DNA of 21,038 bases from contig JAUCBJ010004035.1 in the NCBI GenBank assembly GCA_032718475.1, forward strand, positions 1 through 21,038, written 5' to 3'. The notes beneath the pieces were generated by a model. It saw only the letters and a program-made list of their open reading frames with translations. It was not told where the DNA came from and searched no databases. The first letter of the stretch is position 1, and each line of letters opens with the position of its first letter. Origin of the DNA: Nemertoderma westbladi (taxonomy: Eukaryota > Xenacoelomorpha > Nemertodermatida > Nemertodermatidae). The position numbers and the translations under genes were made by a program. Below, one piece after another: positions 1 through 8,698 of the stretch.

Positions 1-244
1 TAACTGACCGCCCCTCCCCCTATGTAACTGACCCCTCTCCCAAACCTATACTTTTATTCGGTGTTTCTTTTGTGCTTTACTTATTCTATCTACTTATTAT
101 TTTATTAATTCAATTTAATTATTTTAAATGATAAATAATTCGAAATGTTTCATTTTCCTTACTTCACTTTACATTTACCTTAGAATCACTTAAGTTATCT
201 AACCGGACACTCTTCGATATTTGTCAGGACATGAATTACATTAG
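1..244. other. AT-rich spacer
   Basis: No ORF, RNA gene or recognisable repeat. The first 50 bases are C-rich with a loose repeat of TAACTGACC(G/C)CCCT; the rest is AT-rich. I see nothing else in it. Confidence 0.5.
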
Positions 245-389
245 ACTACAGTAAATATACACTTTATATTACAGTAAATATACACTTTATATTACAGTAA
301 ATATACACTTTATATTACAGTAAATATACACTTTATATTACAGAGAATATACACTTTATATTACAGTAAATATACACTGTATATTACAG
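245..389. repeat. 23-bp minisatellite, about 6 units
   Basis: Six consecutive copies of a 23-bp unit with core ACAGTAAATATACACTTTAT. Four units are essentially identical; one has ACAGAGAATA and the last has ACTGTAT, so the array decays at its right end, as expected of a short locally expanded minisatellite. It is AT-rich, lies in AT-rich spacer and has no coding potential. Confidence 0.92.
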
Positions 390-1532
390 AAATAACTTTT
401 TATTGTGGTCTTTTACAGTACAAGGATTGTACATTACTTCCATAAACTTATTTTCTAATTTATTATATAAAACGTCAATACTTATACATCATAAATAGTT
501 AGTAGTATTAAATGACGGAATGTCACAAGCTATTTATGTAGAACGGAAAGATATAGCACAGCAAGTATTCCATATCGTCACTCTAGGCTATAAATATTAA
601 ATAACTAAGATACTGTAGTATTCCTTATTAACAATATTTAATAAAACCACTGTTTTTCGTATTAATCAACTCACACTGATATGGCTAAAGCCCCCCCAAG
701 CATTATTGGCTGTTCCTGCACATATCCTAGGGTATCCACGGCCCAGCCCAAGTGTAGCACTGTGCCATGCTGACAGTTATATATGTTGTGGTCATTTATT
801 GGAAGCAAATCGACGTCATGTAATATTACGCAATACCAATCCTGTTCTTTTATAGCTTCTAAAAATCCTAAAAAAAGGGAATTTGTAGATTTGTCAGTAA
901 TAATATATAAGGTAGGCCTAACTACAATAATGTACTAAACTATAGAAAGTTAAGCCAATGAGAAGGAATATAATTTGAATTGAATTTTTAATTCCTTCTT
1001 TTTAATTTTTAATTCTGCATTATTTCCGTGAAATTTATTCTACTCAAAATTATTAAAAAACTAATGAGTTTCTTCTTTAACGGAATTATATTCATTGGGC
1101 GGTAAATAAAATAGGATTATTACTTTCCGTCAGAAGACGCCCGAATGTCAGAGGAAATAGACGAGATAGTAAATAAAGCATTTATTTTTGTATATTACTA
1201 CGTATATAATATACATAAATTAAAGGTTCGTTTAATTTAAGCTTCCTATCAAAACTTTTTTTACTGTGTTACGAAATTTCTGGTCAATTCTATGTAATGT
1301 ATTCGATATATTTCAACAAAAATGAAAAGTGACGGAATGATTAAATAACAATACGTATGAATTGCACATGATAGTGCTATTCAACAGTAATGGTATTCAA
1401 TAGAATGGGACCCAACTACAAAAAAGTCGATTGCTTTCTAAGTTTATTAGTACAAAGGATGTGTGTTCACTCGCTACTCTCGGCGAGTTTGGTATACCGG
1501 TAACTCAATTACCCGAGATATTTTAGAATAGC
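390..1532. other. AT-rich intergenic DNA without recognised features
   Basis: About 1.1 kb of AT-rich sequence with frequent stops in all frames. A C7 run lies near 691, and a slightly GC-richer patch (about 710-770, CCTAGGGTATCCACGGCCC) could be an old repeat fragment that I cannot name. One TAGGCCTA octamer occurs at 913-920. Confidence 0.5.
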
Positions 1533-1633
1533 TCTTCTGTTGATAACAACCGCCATCTTACCTGCATTAAGCATACGCGTCTGCTGATACAACCGTCGTC
1601 TTACCTGCATTAAACAATGCTCCTCTGTTGAAA
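1533..1633. repeat. 44-bp tandem duplication (2.2 copies)
   Basis: The landmark TCTG(T/C)TGA recurs at 1536, 1580 and 1624, exactly 44 bp apart. The shared block CTTACCTGCATTAA is present in both full units, with point differences between them (CGCCAT against CGTCGT). This is a small diverged tandem repeat with no evident coding role. Confidence 0.8.
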
Positions 1634-1837
1634 GGTACATCGAATCCATCTTGCTCGACAACATATATTTTAAAATTTAAATTCTGTCTTTTTAATATCG
1701 GAACCATGTGGTAAAGAAACTGTTGTAATTGTGTATTTCGATCTCTGAAACAATAATTGATGTAAAATATAATTGAAACACTTTATATATTTACAGCATC
1801 AAAAAAGTAAAAGTAAATTTTCTTCGGCTGTTAGGCC

Positions 1838-1850
1838 AGGGATTACGCAC
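1838..1850. repeat. 13-bp target-site duplication, left copy (LINE copy 1)
   Basis: AGGGATTACGCAC here is repeated perfectly at 2511-2523. The pair frames the LINE fragment. One side abuts the 3' tail of the LINE (minus-strand orientation), as target-primed reverse transcription predicts. Confidence 0.88.
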
Positions 1851-1898
1851 TACTAGGACTACTAGGATCGGCATGCTGCATTGCAGCTGCATTTTTAA

Positions 1899-2422
1899 GA
1901 ATGCTGTGCCGGCTTATCGACAAAATTGCACCGCCACAACTCCCTATTACCCATGACATTTGCTAGATCATCCGCATCTTCAAGGCCAGTGTCCTTTAAG
2001 ATGCGTCTCAAGAAAGTCATGGGCTGTCCACCATGCTTATTCACTCCATGAGGCTGCCAAAGTACAAGATTATGCACTGGTTCGTCCTCACGGCGAAAGC
2101 AATGTCCTGCAAAGCGGAGGCGATTTTATTCTAGTGTCAAGCTTGGGGGAACCAATGAGACACCTCCAATGTTATATAGTGTCTGGTTGGAGATGTGTGC
2201 ATTGTACTTGACACAATGAACCCGGCGTAGCATTCTTGTGAATGTGCCATCCAGAGATTTGGTGTCCTCAGCAGTTAGAGCCCAGCATGGACTCCCATAG
2301 AGGAGTACTGGAACTACTGCTGCTCTAAATAATCGGACCTTAAGTTTCCGATTAATTCTCGGTGACTTCCAAATCCTGGAAAGCCTATTCAAGGCTGCCC
2401 ATGCCTTTCCCTTACGTATTCG
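1899..2422 (-). pseudogene. LINE ORF2-like C-terminal fragment with a nonsense mutation
   Basis: Reading on the minus strand, the frame begins inside the post-RT region (NRIRKGKAWAALNRLSRIW...) and continues through LLYGSPCWAL, MLRRVHCVKYN and RFAGHCF to the same C-terminus (VDKPAQHS) as the copy ending at 19616. It lacks every catalytic RT motif because of 5' truncation. One codon that is CAA (Gln) in the better copy is TAA here, at about 2131-2135, just after LTLE. The frame is otherwise open apart from two conservative-looking substitutions (TGLKD/TGLED, MGDRE/MGNRE). It is a dead fragment. Confidence 0.88.
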
Positions 2423-2510
2423 GTTATGGTTTATTAAGTAACAGAAAAGAGTCAAAATATATAGAAATTGAGAGTGAAAGAACATAATTTACTAAAAGCG
2501 CTAACAGTAT
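2423..2510. other. 88-bp non-LINE segment inside the LINE insertion
   Basis: It lies between the 5' truncation point of LINE copy 1 and the right target-site duplication. It is AT-rich and does not match the LINE as seen in the other two copies. Near its end it contains GCGCTAACAG, which resembles the AGTGCTAAC motif field at 13.8-16.9 kb. It probably arose by template switching during reverse transcription, or from an upstream LINE part absent from the other copies. Confidence 0.6.
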
Positions 2511-2523
2511 AGGGATTACGCAC
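2511..2523. repeat. 13-bp target-site duplication, right copy (LINE copy 1)
   Basis: Perfect direct repeat of 1838-1850 (AGGGATTACGCAC). It marks the 5' boundary of the minus-strand LINE insertion and directly adjoins the SINE-like sequence that follows. Confidence 0.88.
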
Positions 2524-2749
2524 AATGTCTGACGACTTATTTCCAGTGCGGTCCCCCCAAAACTTTACTCCCCAAGGGAAACTCCAGTACTCATTTAGCT
2601 ACCACTTAAGGATGCAAGGCAGAGATGCGCCCTGACTGGTCCGTTTAAAGCATTCGCGCCGAAACGAAAACTGCCCTGGCCCATGTGAGGATCGAACCAA
2701 CGACCTAAGGGAGATGTGAATTCAATGCGACCACTACTCCAAGGTGGAA
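2524..2749 (-). mobile_element. tRNA-headed SINE-like element (minus strand)
   Basis: On the minus strand the sequence starts with a Pol III-type internal promoter. A D-arm/box A-like GAGTAGTGGTCGCA is read from about 2741 down, and a box B TGGTTCGATCC lies at 2699-2689 on the same strand, with near-tRNA spacing. About 160 bp of unrelated body follow (through CCAGGGCAG, the GGAGTTTCCC region and GGGGAGTAAAG) before the LINE target-site duplication at 2511-2523. A tRNA-like head joined to an unrelated body is the SINE hallmark. The head does not fold into a clean cloverleaf, so it is not a functional tRNA gene. I cannot name the family. Confidence 0.6.
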
Positions 2750-2870
2750 CCTCAGCTTGGTCTAGTTGTGATGTTCCTAGGCTTCCAACCAGGAGGCCCT
2801 GGTTCGATCCCTAGATGGGGCAGCACTGTTTGGGGACAGTGTGGGGTGGTCAATAAAAAGTATATTTAAA
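2750..2870 (+). mobile_element. tRNA-headed SINE-like element (plus strand)
   Basis: The plus strand has CAGCTTGGTCTAGTTG (box A-like) followed by GGTTCGATCCC (strong box B, 2801-2811). A possible anticodon loop CTTCCAA would give UCC (Gly-like), but both the anticodon and T stems have mismatches, so it is a degenerate tRNA-derived head. A small perfect hairpin (CACTGT, 6-nt loop, ACAGTG; about 2823-2840) and an A-rich tail (CAATAAAAAG...) follow. It begins within a few bases of the 5' end of the minus-strand SINE head, so the two promoters diverge. Confidence 0.55.
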
Positions 2871-3322
2871 AAGAGTGATTTAATTCATGTATTGTTTATA
2901 ATAATCTTTTTTTTATTGGAAAGGAGGGGGTTATTGTAGACGTTTTTTTTAAAACAAAACAATAAACTAATTTCCAATAATTTCATTTGTTTCCACTTTT
3001 AAGCCTACTTTATTTCCATTGTTATTACTCTCTTAGTATTATTACTTGTTTTATTCACCGCGTTTATTTTAAAGGAAGCGTATTTCGTATTTATGAATAT
3101 ACAATATTATGTAATACTGTAGCTTCGAAATGCAAACAATATTAGAACATCTGAGAATCACAAATGGTTTCGAATGGTTGTTTAGTAGGCCTACACATAC
3201 AAGCTACGCATGACCTAGTATAGTAGGTCAAATAGATGATTTCCGGTATATGTTTAAAATCCATGTAATTAATATTTAATTTTAAGGACGTTTCCGCGCT
3301 GCTTTTTTTGTGTGAGGTATTC
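2871..3322. other. AT-rich spacer
   Basis: Poly-T and poly-A runs and stops in all frames. One TAGGCCTA octamer at 3186-3193. Short open frames overlapping this region are low-complexity and show no recognisable protein. Confidence 0.5.
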
Positions 3323-3387
3323 TGAGCTTTTTTTGAGCTTTTTATTGAGCTTTTTTTCAAGCTTTATTTCAGCCTTTTTTCAAACTT
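3323..3387. repeat. GAGCTTTTTTT low-complexity repeat
   Basis: Imperfect units of GAGC followed by a T run (GAGCTTTTTTT, GAGCTTTTTATT, GAGCTTTTTTTC, AAGCTTTATTTC, AGCCTTTTTTC). It is T-rich low-complexity DNA, and the serine/phenylalanine-rich open frame across it is a consequence of this composition. Confidence 0.75.
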
Positions 3388-3594
3388 GTTGTGACTTTTC
3401 TAACGTTCAGTTAAAATTAAGATATAATATGAATGTTCTAGAATTAGATAATTATGATATTCGACCCGGCTTCTTTTTGAGTTATTTTTCAAGTTTTGTT
3501 TGAGATTTATTCTATATTTTAGGTTTTAGCATTGGAAAATTCTTAGATTCATCTTGAAGCAATACATTTCTAGAAATTGTTTAACTAAAAACAA

Positions 3595-3610
3595 GGGGGG
3601 GGGGGGGGGG
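3595..3610. repeat. G16 homopolymer
   Basis: Sixteen uninterrupted guanines in an otherwise AT-rich region. The tract could form a G-quadruplex and is a likely site of length polymorphism or assembly error. Confidence 0.9.
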
Positions 3611-4160
3611 TGGCTGGAATGGCTGCAATTTATGTAACACATCTTAAATATGTATTTCTAACCTGAATGGAATAATGATTGCTATTTGTAGTGGTGATTT
3701 GCATCCCAATGGTTTGTAATTACCATCTACTGACATCCCCTCTTCTAAAGCTATCAAGTCTGCGCTTGTTGGCACAAATGACTTGTTTACCGATATTTCC
3801 CCAACCAGACTTCGATTATGTTGAGAGCAGTACGGGAGAGTTAGCGAGTCGAGTTGGGAATCGTCCGCTTTGTGGTTGTTTTTAGTGTTAACATCTATTT
3901 AATTGGAAAAAAAATAATTTGTCAGTGATGTACACTGGATAATTCACACTGGGATTTAATTCATTAAGAATGAATAACATACCGTTATGTCATTTATTGT
4001 ATTCATTTGTATTCATTTATTGGTTTATATTATTTGGTTTGTCGATGTAAATATTTGACGTTTAATTAATTTATGTTTCACTTTAATTTCTTGCATAAAA
4101 TAGGCAAATGTAACCAGATAGCATACCGGTACCGCCCAAAACAGATTTATTCAATGAGAA
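3611..4160. other. Spacer before the 17-bp satellite
   Basis: AT-rich. A 68-residue open frame (3679-3885) shows no recognisable domain and no supporting codon signal, so I do not call it a gene. A short ATTCATTTGTATTCATTT duplication lies near 4000-4020. Confidence 0.45.
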
Positions 4161-5657
4161 CGTTGTCTCCTCACCTTCGTAGTCTCCCTACCTACGTAGT
4201 CTCCCTACCTACGTAGTCTCCCTACCTACATAGTCTCCCTACCTACGTAGTCTCCCTACATACGTAGTCTCGCTACCTACGTAGTCTCCTCACCTACGTA
4301 ATCTCCTCACCTACGTAGTCTCTCTACCTACGTAGTCTCCCTACTTACGTAGTCTCCCTACCTACGTAGTCTCCCTACCTACGTAGTCTCCCTACCTACG
4401 TAGTCTCCCTACCTACGTAGTCTCCCTACCTACGTAGTCTCCCTACCTACGTAGTCTCCTCACCTACGTAGTCTCTCTACCTACGTAGTCTCCCTACTTA
4501 CGTTGTCTCCCTACCTACGTAGTCTCCCTACCTACGTAGTCTCCCTACCTACGTAGTCTCCCTACCTACGTAGTCTCCCTACCTACGTAGTCTCCCTACC
4601 TACGTAGTCTCCTCACCTACGTAGTCTCTCTACCTACGTAGTCTCCTTACCTATACGTTGTCTCCCTACCTACGTAGTCTCCCTACCTACGTAGTCTTCC
4701 TACCTACGTATAGGTAGTCTCCCTACCTACGTAGTCTCCCTACCTACGTAGTCTCCCTACCTACGTAGACTCCCTACCTACGTAGTCTCCCTACCTACGT
4801 AGTCTCCTCACCTACGTAGTCTCCCTACCTATACGTAGTCTCCCTACCTTCGTAGTCTCCCTACCTACATAGTCTCCCTACCTACGTAGTCTCCCTACCT
4901 ACGTAGTCTCCTCACCTAGGTAGTCTCCCTACCTACATAGTCTCCCTACCTACGTAGTCTCCCTACCTACGTAGTCTCCTCACCTACGTAGTCTCCCTAC
5001 CTACGCAGTCTCCCTACCTACTTAGTCTCCCTAGCTACGTAGTCTCCCTACCTACGTAGTCTCCTCACCTACGTAGTCTCCCTACCTATACGTAGTCTCC
5101 CTACCTTCGTAGTCTCCCTACCTACATAGTCTCCCTACCTACGTAGTCTCACTACCTATACGTAGTCTCTCTACCTACGTAGTCTCCCTACCTATACGTA
5201 GTCTCCCTACCTACGTAGTCTCCCTACCTACGTAGTCTCTCTACCTACGTAGTCTCCCTACCTACGCAGTCTCCCTACCTACTTAGTCTCCCTACCTACG
5301 TAGTCTCCTCACCTACGTAGTCTCCCTACCTACTTAGTCTCCTCACCTACGTAGTCTCCCTACCTACGTAGTCTCGCTACCTACATAGTCTCCTCACCTA
5401 CGTAGTCTCCCTACCTACGTAGTCTCGCTACCTACATAGTCTCCCCTCCTACGTAGTCTCCCTACCTACGTAGTCTCCCTACCTACGTAGTCTCCTCACC
5501 TACGTAGTCTCCCTACCTACTTAGTCTCCTCACCTACGTAGTCTCCCTACCTACGTAGTCTCCCTACCTACGTAGTCTCCTCACCTACGTAGTCTCCCTA
5601 CCTACTTAGTCTCCTCACATACGTAGTCTCCCTACCTACGTAGTCTCTTTACCTACC
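4161..5657. repeat. 17-bp minisatellite array, about 88 units, with higher-order repeats
   Basis: About 1.5 kb of a 17-bp unit, CTACCTACGTAGTCTCC, containing the perfect palindrome CTACGTAG. Variant units carry TCCTCACC, CTATACGTAG (+2 bp), CTACATAG, CTACTTAG or CTTCGTAG. The variants recur at multiples of 17 bp. CTCTCTACC occurs at 4320, 4473 and 4626 (153 = 9 units). CTATACGTAG followed by CTTCGTAG recurs 257 bp apart (15 units + 2). ACTTAG followed by a TCCTCACC unit occurs at 5332, 5519 and 5604 (11 and 5 units). This shows expansion by multi-unit blocks. It is not coding and not CRISPR. Confidence 0.97.
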
Positions 5658-6449
5658 CTGACAGTAGGCGCTTAAAAAACAGATTAATAAGATTTATGGA
5701 TTCAAAAATAAGGTTTCAATAAGGTTTCAGGAACTAACAGTTGTTAGTTACAACACCAACTTCTTACCTTTTACTGGTATGTGTTTCGGCTGAGATCTCA
5801 GCCACAGGAAGAACGTGCTATACGTGAGCACAAATGCGGCGAGTAACGCCAAACCAACGAAATACCAACGTCTCATTCGAAGTTTCATTAGACTCTCTAT
5901 TCTTTAAAATTATTGGATCCACTTTCTCAGTTCGCCGAATATATATATCAGTAGGAATATGATATGATATTATTAAGTAACAGGACTTAGGATGATCCAA
6001 CTCTATAGCAAATGGAGCGGAAAAAATGAATTCGCCACCAGCGCAGCGCTGTTTAAATTTCTTAATAATTTATACAATCTATGGATTCAATTTTATGTTA
6101 AACACATAAACAATGATATGATATTAATGTGAATAATTCTTTATTTTGGAATAGAAGTATTGTTGTATTGAAATTATTTAAAATTATGATTTTATCGATA
6201 TGGGAACTGAACTATGTACTATAAATTTATATGAATTTAAATATTAAGTATAGTATATCATAATATATGAGGTATAGGACTAGGCCTACATACAAAATTA
6301 GTGTGGGAAATTAGAATCTCGGATGGTTCTTAGGAGATGGTAAATGTTACACAGTTTTACAGTTAATTATTATGGGTTATATATTTTGTTGTATAATTAT
6401 TTTTTAGAGCAGTTTCCTTTACTGATTGTTTCAGAGAGACATGGGTATG
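5658..6449. other. AT-rich spacer with a perfect palindrome
   Basis: AT-rich DNA without a supported gene. It holds a 16-bp perfect palindrome, GGCTGAGATCTCAGCC, at 5788-5803, a nearby tandem pair AATAAGGTTTCA (about 5708-5728), and a TAGGCCTA octamer at 6281-6288. The 60-residue minus-strand frame at 5818-6000 shows nothing recognisable. Confidence 0.45.
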
Positions 6450-6450
6450 T

Positions 6451-6485
6451 GTTGTTGTTGTTGTTGTTGCTGCTGTTGTTTTTGT
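6451..6485. repeat. GTT/GCT trinucleotide microsatellite
   Basis: GTTGTTGTTGTTGTTGTTGCTGCTGTTGTTTTTG: an interrupted (GTT)n tract. The poly-leucine stretch in the overlapping open frame is a by-product of this repeat and not evidence for a protein. Confidence 0.85.
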
Positions 6486-6530
6486 TTCATTGGGAAGCTC
6501 ACCCATCATACATTGTTACTCCAATGAAAC
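6484..6530. other. 10-bp perfect inverted repeat (hairpin)
   Basis: GTTTCATTGG at 6484-6493 and CCAATGAAAC at 6521-6530 are perfect reverse complements separated by 27 bases. A stem-loop or an old foldback fragment is possible; its function is unknown. Confidence 0.6.
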
Positions 6531-6819
6531 CACGTTTAGCTCTTTGAACCATATCATAATATTAATCAATTCCGGTGGAATAATTTAGATAAATTCTGTT
6601 TGTGTTGTGTTTATGTATTATTTGCGATATATTTTGGCAACCAGATGCAAAGACACTCGCCCTTACAGCTATAAGTACTCCTACTACTGTGTATCAGTTA
6701 TTCGATGGGTTTTACGAGTTTTTACATCGCTTACATTGTCCATTAATAATTACAATACTGAATTAATAATATTTATTACTAAAGTAATTATTAGCCTAAC
6801 TAGACAATGAGTTATCACG

Positions 6820-7302
6820 ATGGACAGAAGGGGCCGTGAGGTGGGGGGAGTTAGGGCGGATCTCCTGGCGAGTGGAGTCTGGACCGAGCAGAGGGTGGTG
6901 TCTTTCGATATTGCGATCGTAAACGCTGACGACCCCTCATATGCTCACCGGCCCTTGGACTCTGTCCTCCAACAGAGAGTCCGAGCCAAGAAGGTGCACT
7001 ACAGCGCGGTGTGCGAAGATAGAAGGTTCACCTTCACCCCCCTTGTCGGAACCACCGATGGGGTGGGGTGCAAGAAGACTGATATCTTCATCAGCCACCT
7101 CGCTGAGACCCTAGTAGCTCGGCGGCAGGGTATGCGGGAACGCCGCCTAGCCTGCGTTCTCGGGGGAGTTTGGAGGCGGCTGCAGTTCGCGCTCCTCCGC
7201 TCAAATTCCCTATGTCTGCGTGGTGGCCGGCCACCATGGAGGGCGCTGGGCTTTGGGGATGGTGCAGGTCTGCGGGGCAATGACCTCGCAGACCGATGTT
7301 AA
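6820..7302 (+). pseudogene. C-terminal fragment of a retroelement polyprotein (no RT domain)
   Basis: A 160-residue ATG-initiated frame that is clearly GC-rich, while its flanks are AT-rich. From residue about 11 the pattern is RADLLASGVW, then VSFDIAIVNADDPSY, VRAKKVHYSAVC, RRFTFTPLVGTTDGVG, a region ending in LAETLVARRQG, and LQFALLRSNSLCLRGGR. From memory this resembles a domain found after the reverse transcriptase in some metazoan and protist retroelements (usual form: FTPFVVSxDG...LCLRGSR). The spacing of RAD (12-14) and F-D-I (29-31) would fit a PD-(D/E)XK nuclease-like core, but that is inference. No RT motifs are present, so it is a 5'-truncated remnant. The apparent start Met belongs to flanking or junction sequence and need not be a real start. 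Confidence 0.6.
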
Positions 7303-7664
7303 CCCCCGGTGCACCCTTTGTTAATTGTATTGGTTATATCTTTTTAATTGTATTGTTCTGATAGGTGGTGGGAACTTGGGGCAGTTTTATATTTACTTTT
7401 TTAACATTATAATTAGAGTAATGTATAATTAGAGTAATGTATAATAATAATTAATATTTATGTGGTATTCTACTTTTTTCTACTTTTAAGCTAGGCTCTA
7501 TCGAATTCTAAGATTTCTCATTTCTCTGCCATATATTTCTATGCGCTATATTGGGATATTGAGCCAAGAATTACGTGCCAAAATATAACAGCCAGTTGAT
7601 ATCTCTATCTCAAATGGACTCTTTGTGAAGTAATTATGACCTGTATCCTGTATTTAAGGTAGCA
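7303..7664. other. Possible retroelement 3' UTR and AT-rich spacer
   Basis: Directly after the GC-rich frame come TTAATTGTATTG and TTTAATTGTATTG (a short repeat), then AT-rich DNA. No clear target-site duplication for the upstream fragment was found. Confidence 0.4.
7409..7440. repeat. Perfect 16-bp tandem duplication
   Basis: ATAATTAGAGTAATGT is repeated twice head to tail without mismatch, followed by (ATA)n. It might be the tail repeat of the GC-rich retroelement fragment upstream. Confidence 0.75.
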
Positions 7665-7941
7665 CGAACTTAGTTCCAATCGCACATTTTCAAAGGCGAA
7701 CTTAGTTCCAATTGAAACGAATTTAGTTCCAAAATAAATTTTACAAAGCGAACTTAGTTCCAATCGAGGCGAACTTAGTTCCAATCCCAGAATATCAAAA
7801 CGAACTTAGTTCCAATGGACGCGAATTTAGTTCCAATGCATGCGAATTTAGTTCCAATGCATGCGAATTTAGTTCCAATGCATGCGAATTTAGTTCCAAT
7901 GGAAGCGAATTTAGTTCCAATGGAAGCGAACTTAGTTCCAA
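7665..7941 (+). repeat. 21-bp tandem array, left arm
   Basis: Twelve occurrences of TTAGTTCCAA, irregular at the left end and regular (21 bp) from about 7800. The 3-4 bases linking units vary by block (GCAT or GGAA). Units reading CGAACTTAGTTCC contain the interrupted palindrome GAACT-T-AGTTC. Methionine/leucine-repeat frames across it are by-products. Confidence 0.93.
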
Positions 7942-8230
7942 TGTTTCAATCGTGGGGGGATAGCCACGTAGTAGGCGAAGCCTATTGCGTATTGCCACTA
8001 TTTGGGGTGGTTCAGGGTCAACAATAATTGCAAATAATTGTAAAAGTAAAACCCTTCTGTCATTTTTAAAAAGCGAATTATTATTAATGAATTAAATGTA
8101 TAATTACACATTTTGAAATATATATTAATGAGGAGTATACTGATACTGACTGACTGAGTCTGTAGTATTATATACTCAAGTCATGCACATTGTGCCATTT
8201 TTACACCAAATACAATATTTACCAGTTGTT

Positions 8231-8470
8231 TCGGTTTAGGGGATGGGCTTTGTTTGGGTTAGGAGGTAGGGCGTAGTTTGGGTTAAGTGCTTGGGCGTTG
8301 TTTTTTATAATGAGTATCATTTTAAATTATTAAATATAAATGAATTTAATGGAATTGTTTGGGTTAAGGGGTTGGGCGTTGTTTGGGATAAGGTTGTTTT
8401 GGTTAGGAGGTTGGGCGTTGTTTGGGATAAGGTTGTTTTGGTTAGGAGGTTGGGCGTAGTTTGGGATAGT
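8231..8470 (+). repeat. GT-rich minisatellite (39-bp unit) in the foldback centre
   Basis: Repeats of GGTT(A)GGAGGT(T)GGGCGT(T/A)GTTTGGG. The clean unit is 39 bp: GTTAGGAGGTTGGGCG occurs at 8402 and 8441. Earlier units (about 8231-8302) are diverged and separated by an AT-rich stretch (about 8303-8352). The strand is strikingly G/T-skewed and C-poor. Confidence 0.85.
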
Positions 8471-8557
8471 TATTTACAATTATTATTTAACCATCCACCT
8501 AATACTGTTATTAAACACTTTCTTCGCCAACTACGTGGCTCGCCCCACACCTGAAAC

Positions 8558-8681
8558 ATTGGAACTAAATTCGCTTCCATTGGAACTAAATTCGCTTCCA
8601 CTGGAACTAAATTCGCTTCCATTGGAACAAAATTCGCTTGCATTGGAACTAAATTCGCTTCCATGGGAACTAAATTCGTTT
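8558..8681 (-). repeat. 21-bp tandem array, right arm (inverted)
   Basis: Six units with core ATTGGAACTAAATTCGC, the reverse complement of the left array. The first five are spaced 21 bp apart; one has ACAAAATTC and the last has TTCGTTTTC. The array ends 17 bp before the TTCG hairpin at 8699. Confidence 0.93.
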
Positions 8682-8698
8682 TCATTTTTATCTAGTTA

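Larger units (their letters stand above)
1851..2510 (-). mobile_element. 5'-truncated LINE insertion, copy 1 (young)
   Basis: The minus strand of about 1851-2422 is nearly identical to the 3' part of the better copy at 17923-19654. It includes the C-terminal coding region, a very short 3' UTR and a 9-bp tail repeat (ACTACTAGG on the plus strand, 1849-1866). The match to that copy stops at 2422 (after CGTATTCG). The remaining 88 bases up to the right-hand target-site duplication do not match any LINE sequence in the window. Perfect 13-bp duplications flank the whole block. High similarity to the other copy implies recent mobilisation. I infer insertion by target-primed reverse transcription with 5' truncation. 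Confidence 0.9.
7665..8681. mobile_element. Foldback-like element with tandem-repeat inverted arms
   Basis: The left arm is an array of about 12 units containing GCGAA(C/T)TTAGTTCCAAT. The right arm is the reverse complement, about 6 units containing ATTGGAACTAAATTCGC. Unit length is 21 bp in the regular part of both. The inverted similarity continues inward: 7962-7980 and 8522-8540 are reverse complements with 18 of 19 bases matching (AGCCACGTAGTAGGCGAAG on the left), with weaker similarity beyond. The middle holds a GT-rich minisatellite. Long inverted arms made of short tandem repeats are the hallmark of foldback elements (Drosophila FB, sea urchin TU). No transposase is visible, so it would be non-autonomous. 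Confidence 0.72.

Noticed and set aside
2801-2811. A functional tRNA gene (Gly-UCC-like)
   Set aside because: Box B is good, but the anticodon and T stems contain mismatches and the sequence continues into a SINE-like body and tail.
3679-3885. 68-residue frame as a small host gene
   Set aside because: No recognisable domain, no splice or promoter evidence and no second copy; open frames of this length are expected by chance.
4161-5657. Regularly spaced repeats that could suggest a CRISPR array
   Set aside because: The 17-bp units are directly contiguous with no unique spacers, and the genome is evidently eukaryotic. It is a minisatellite.
6344-6547. Leu-rich 67-residue open frame
   Set aside because: The leucine run comes from a (GTT)n microsatellite; no domain and no supporting context.
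7795-8027. Repetitive open frames on both strands across the 21-bp array
   Set aside because: 21 is a multiple of three, so the array stays open in several frames automatically. The same happens in the inverted array at 8470-8685.
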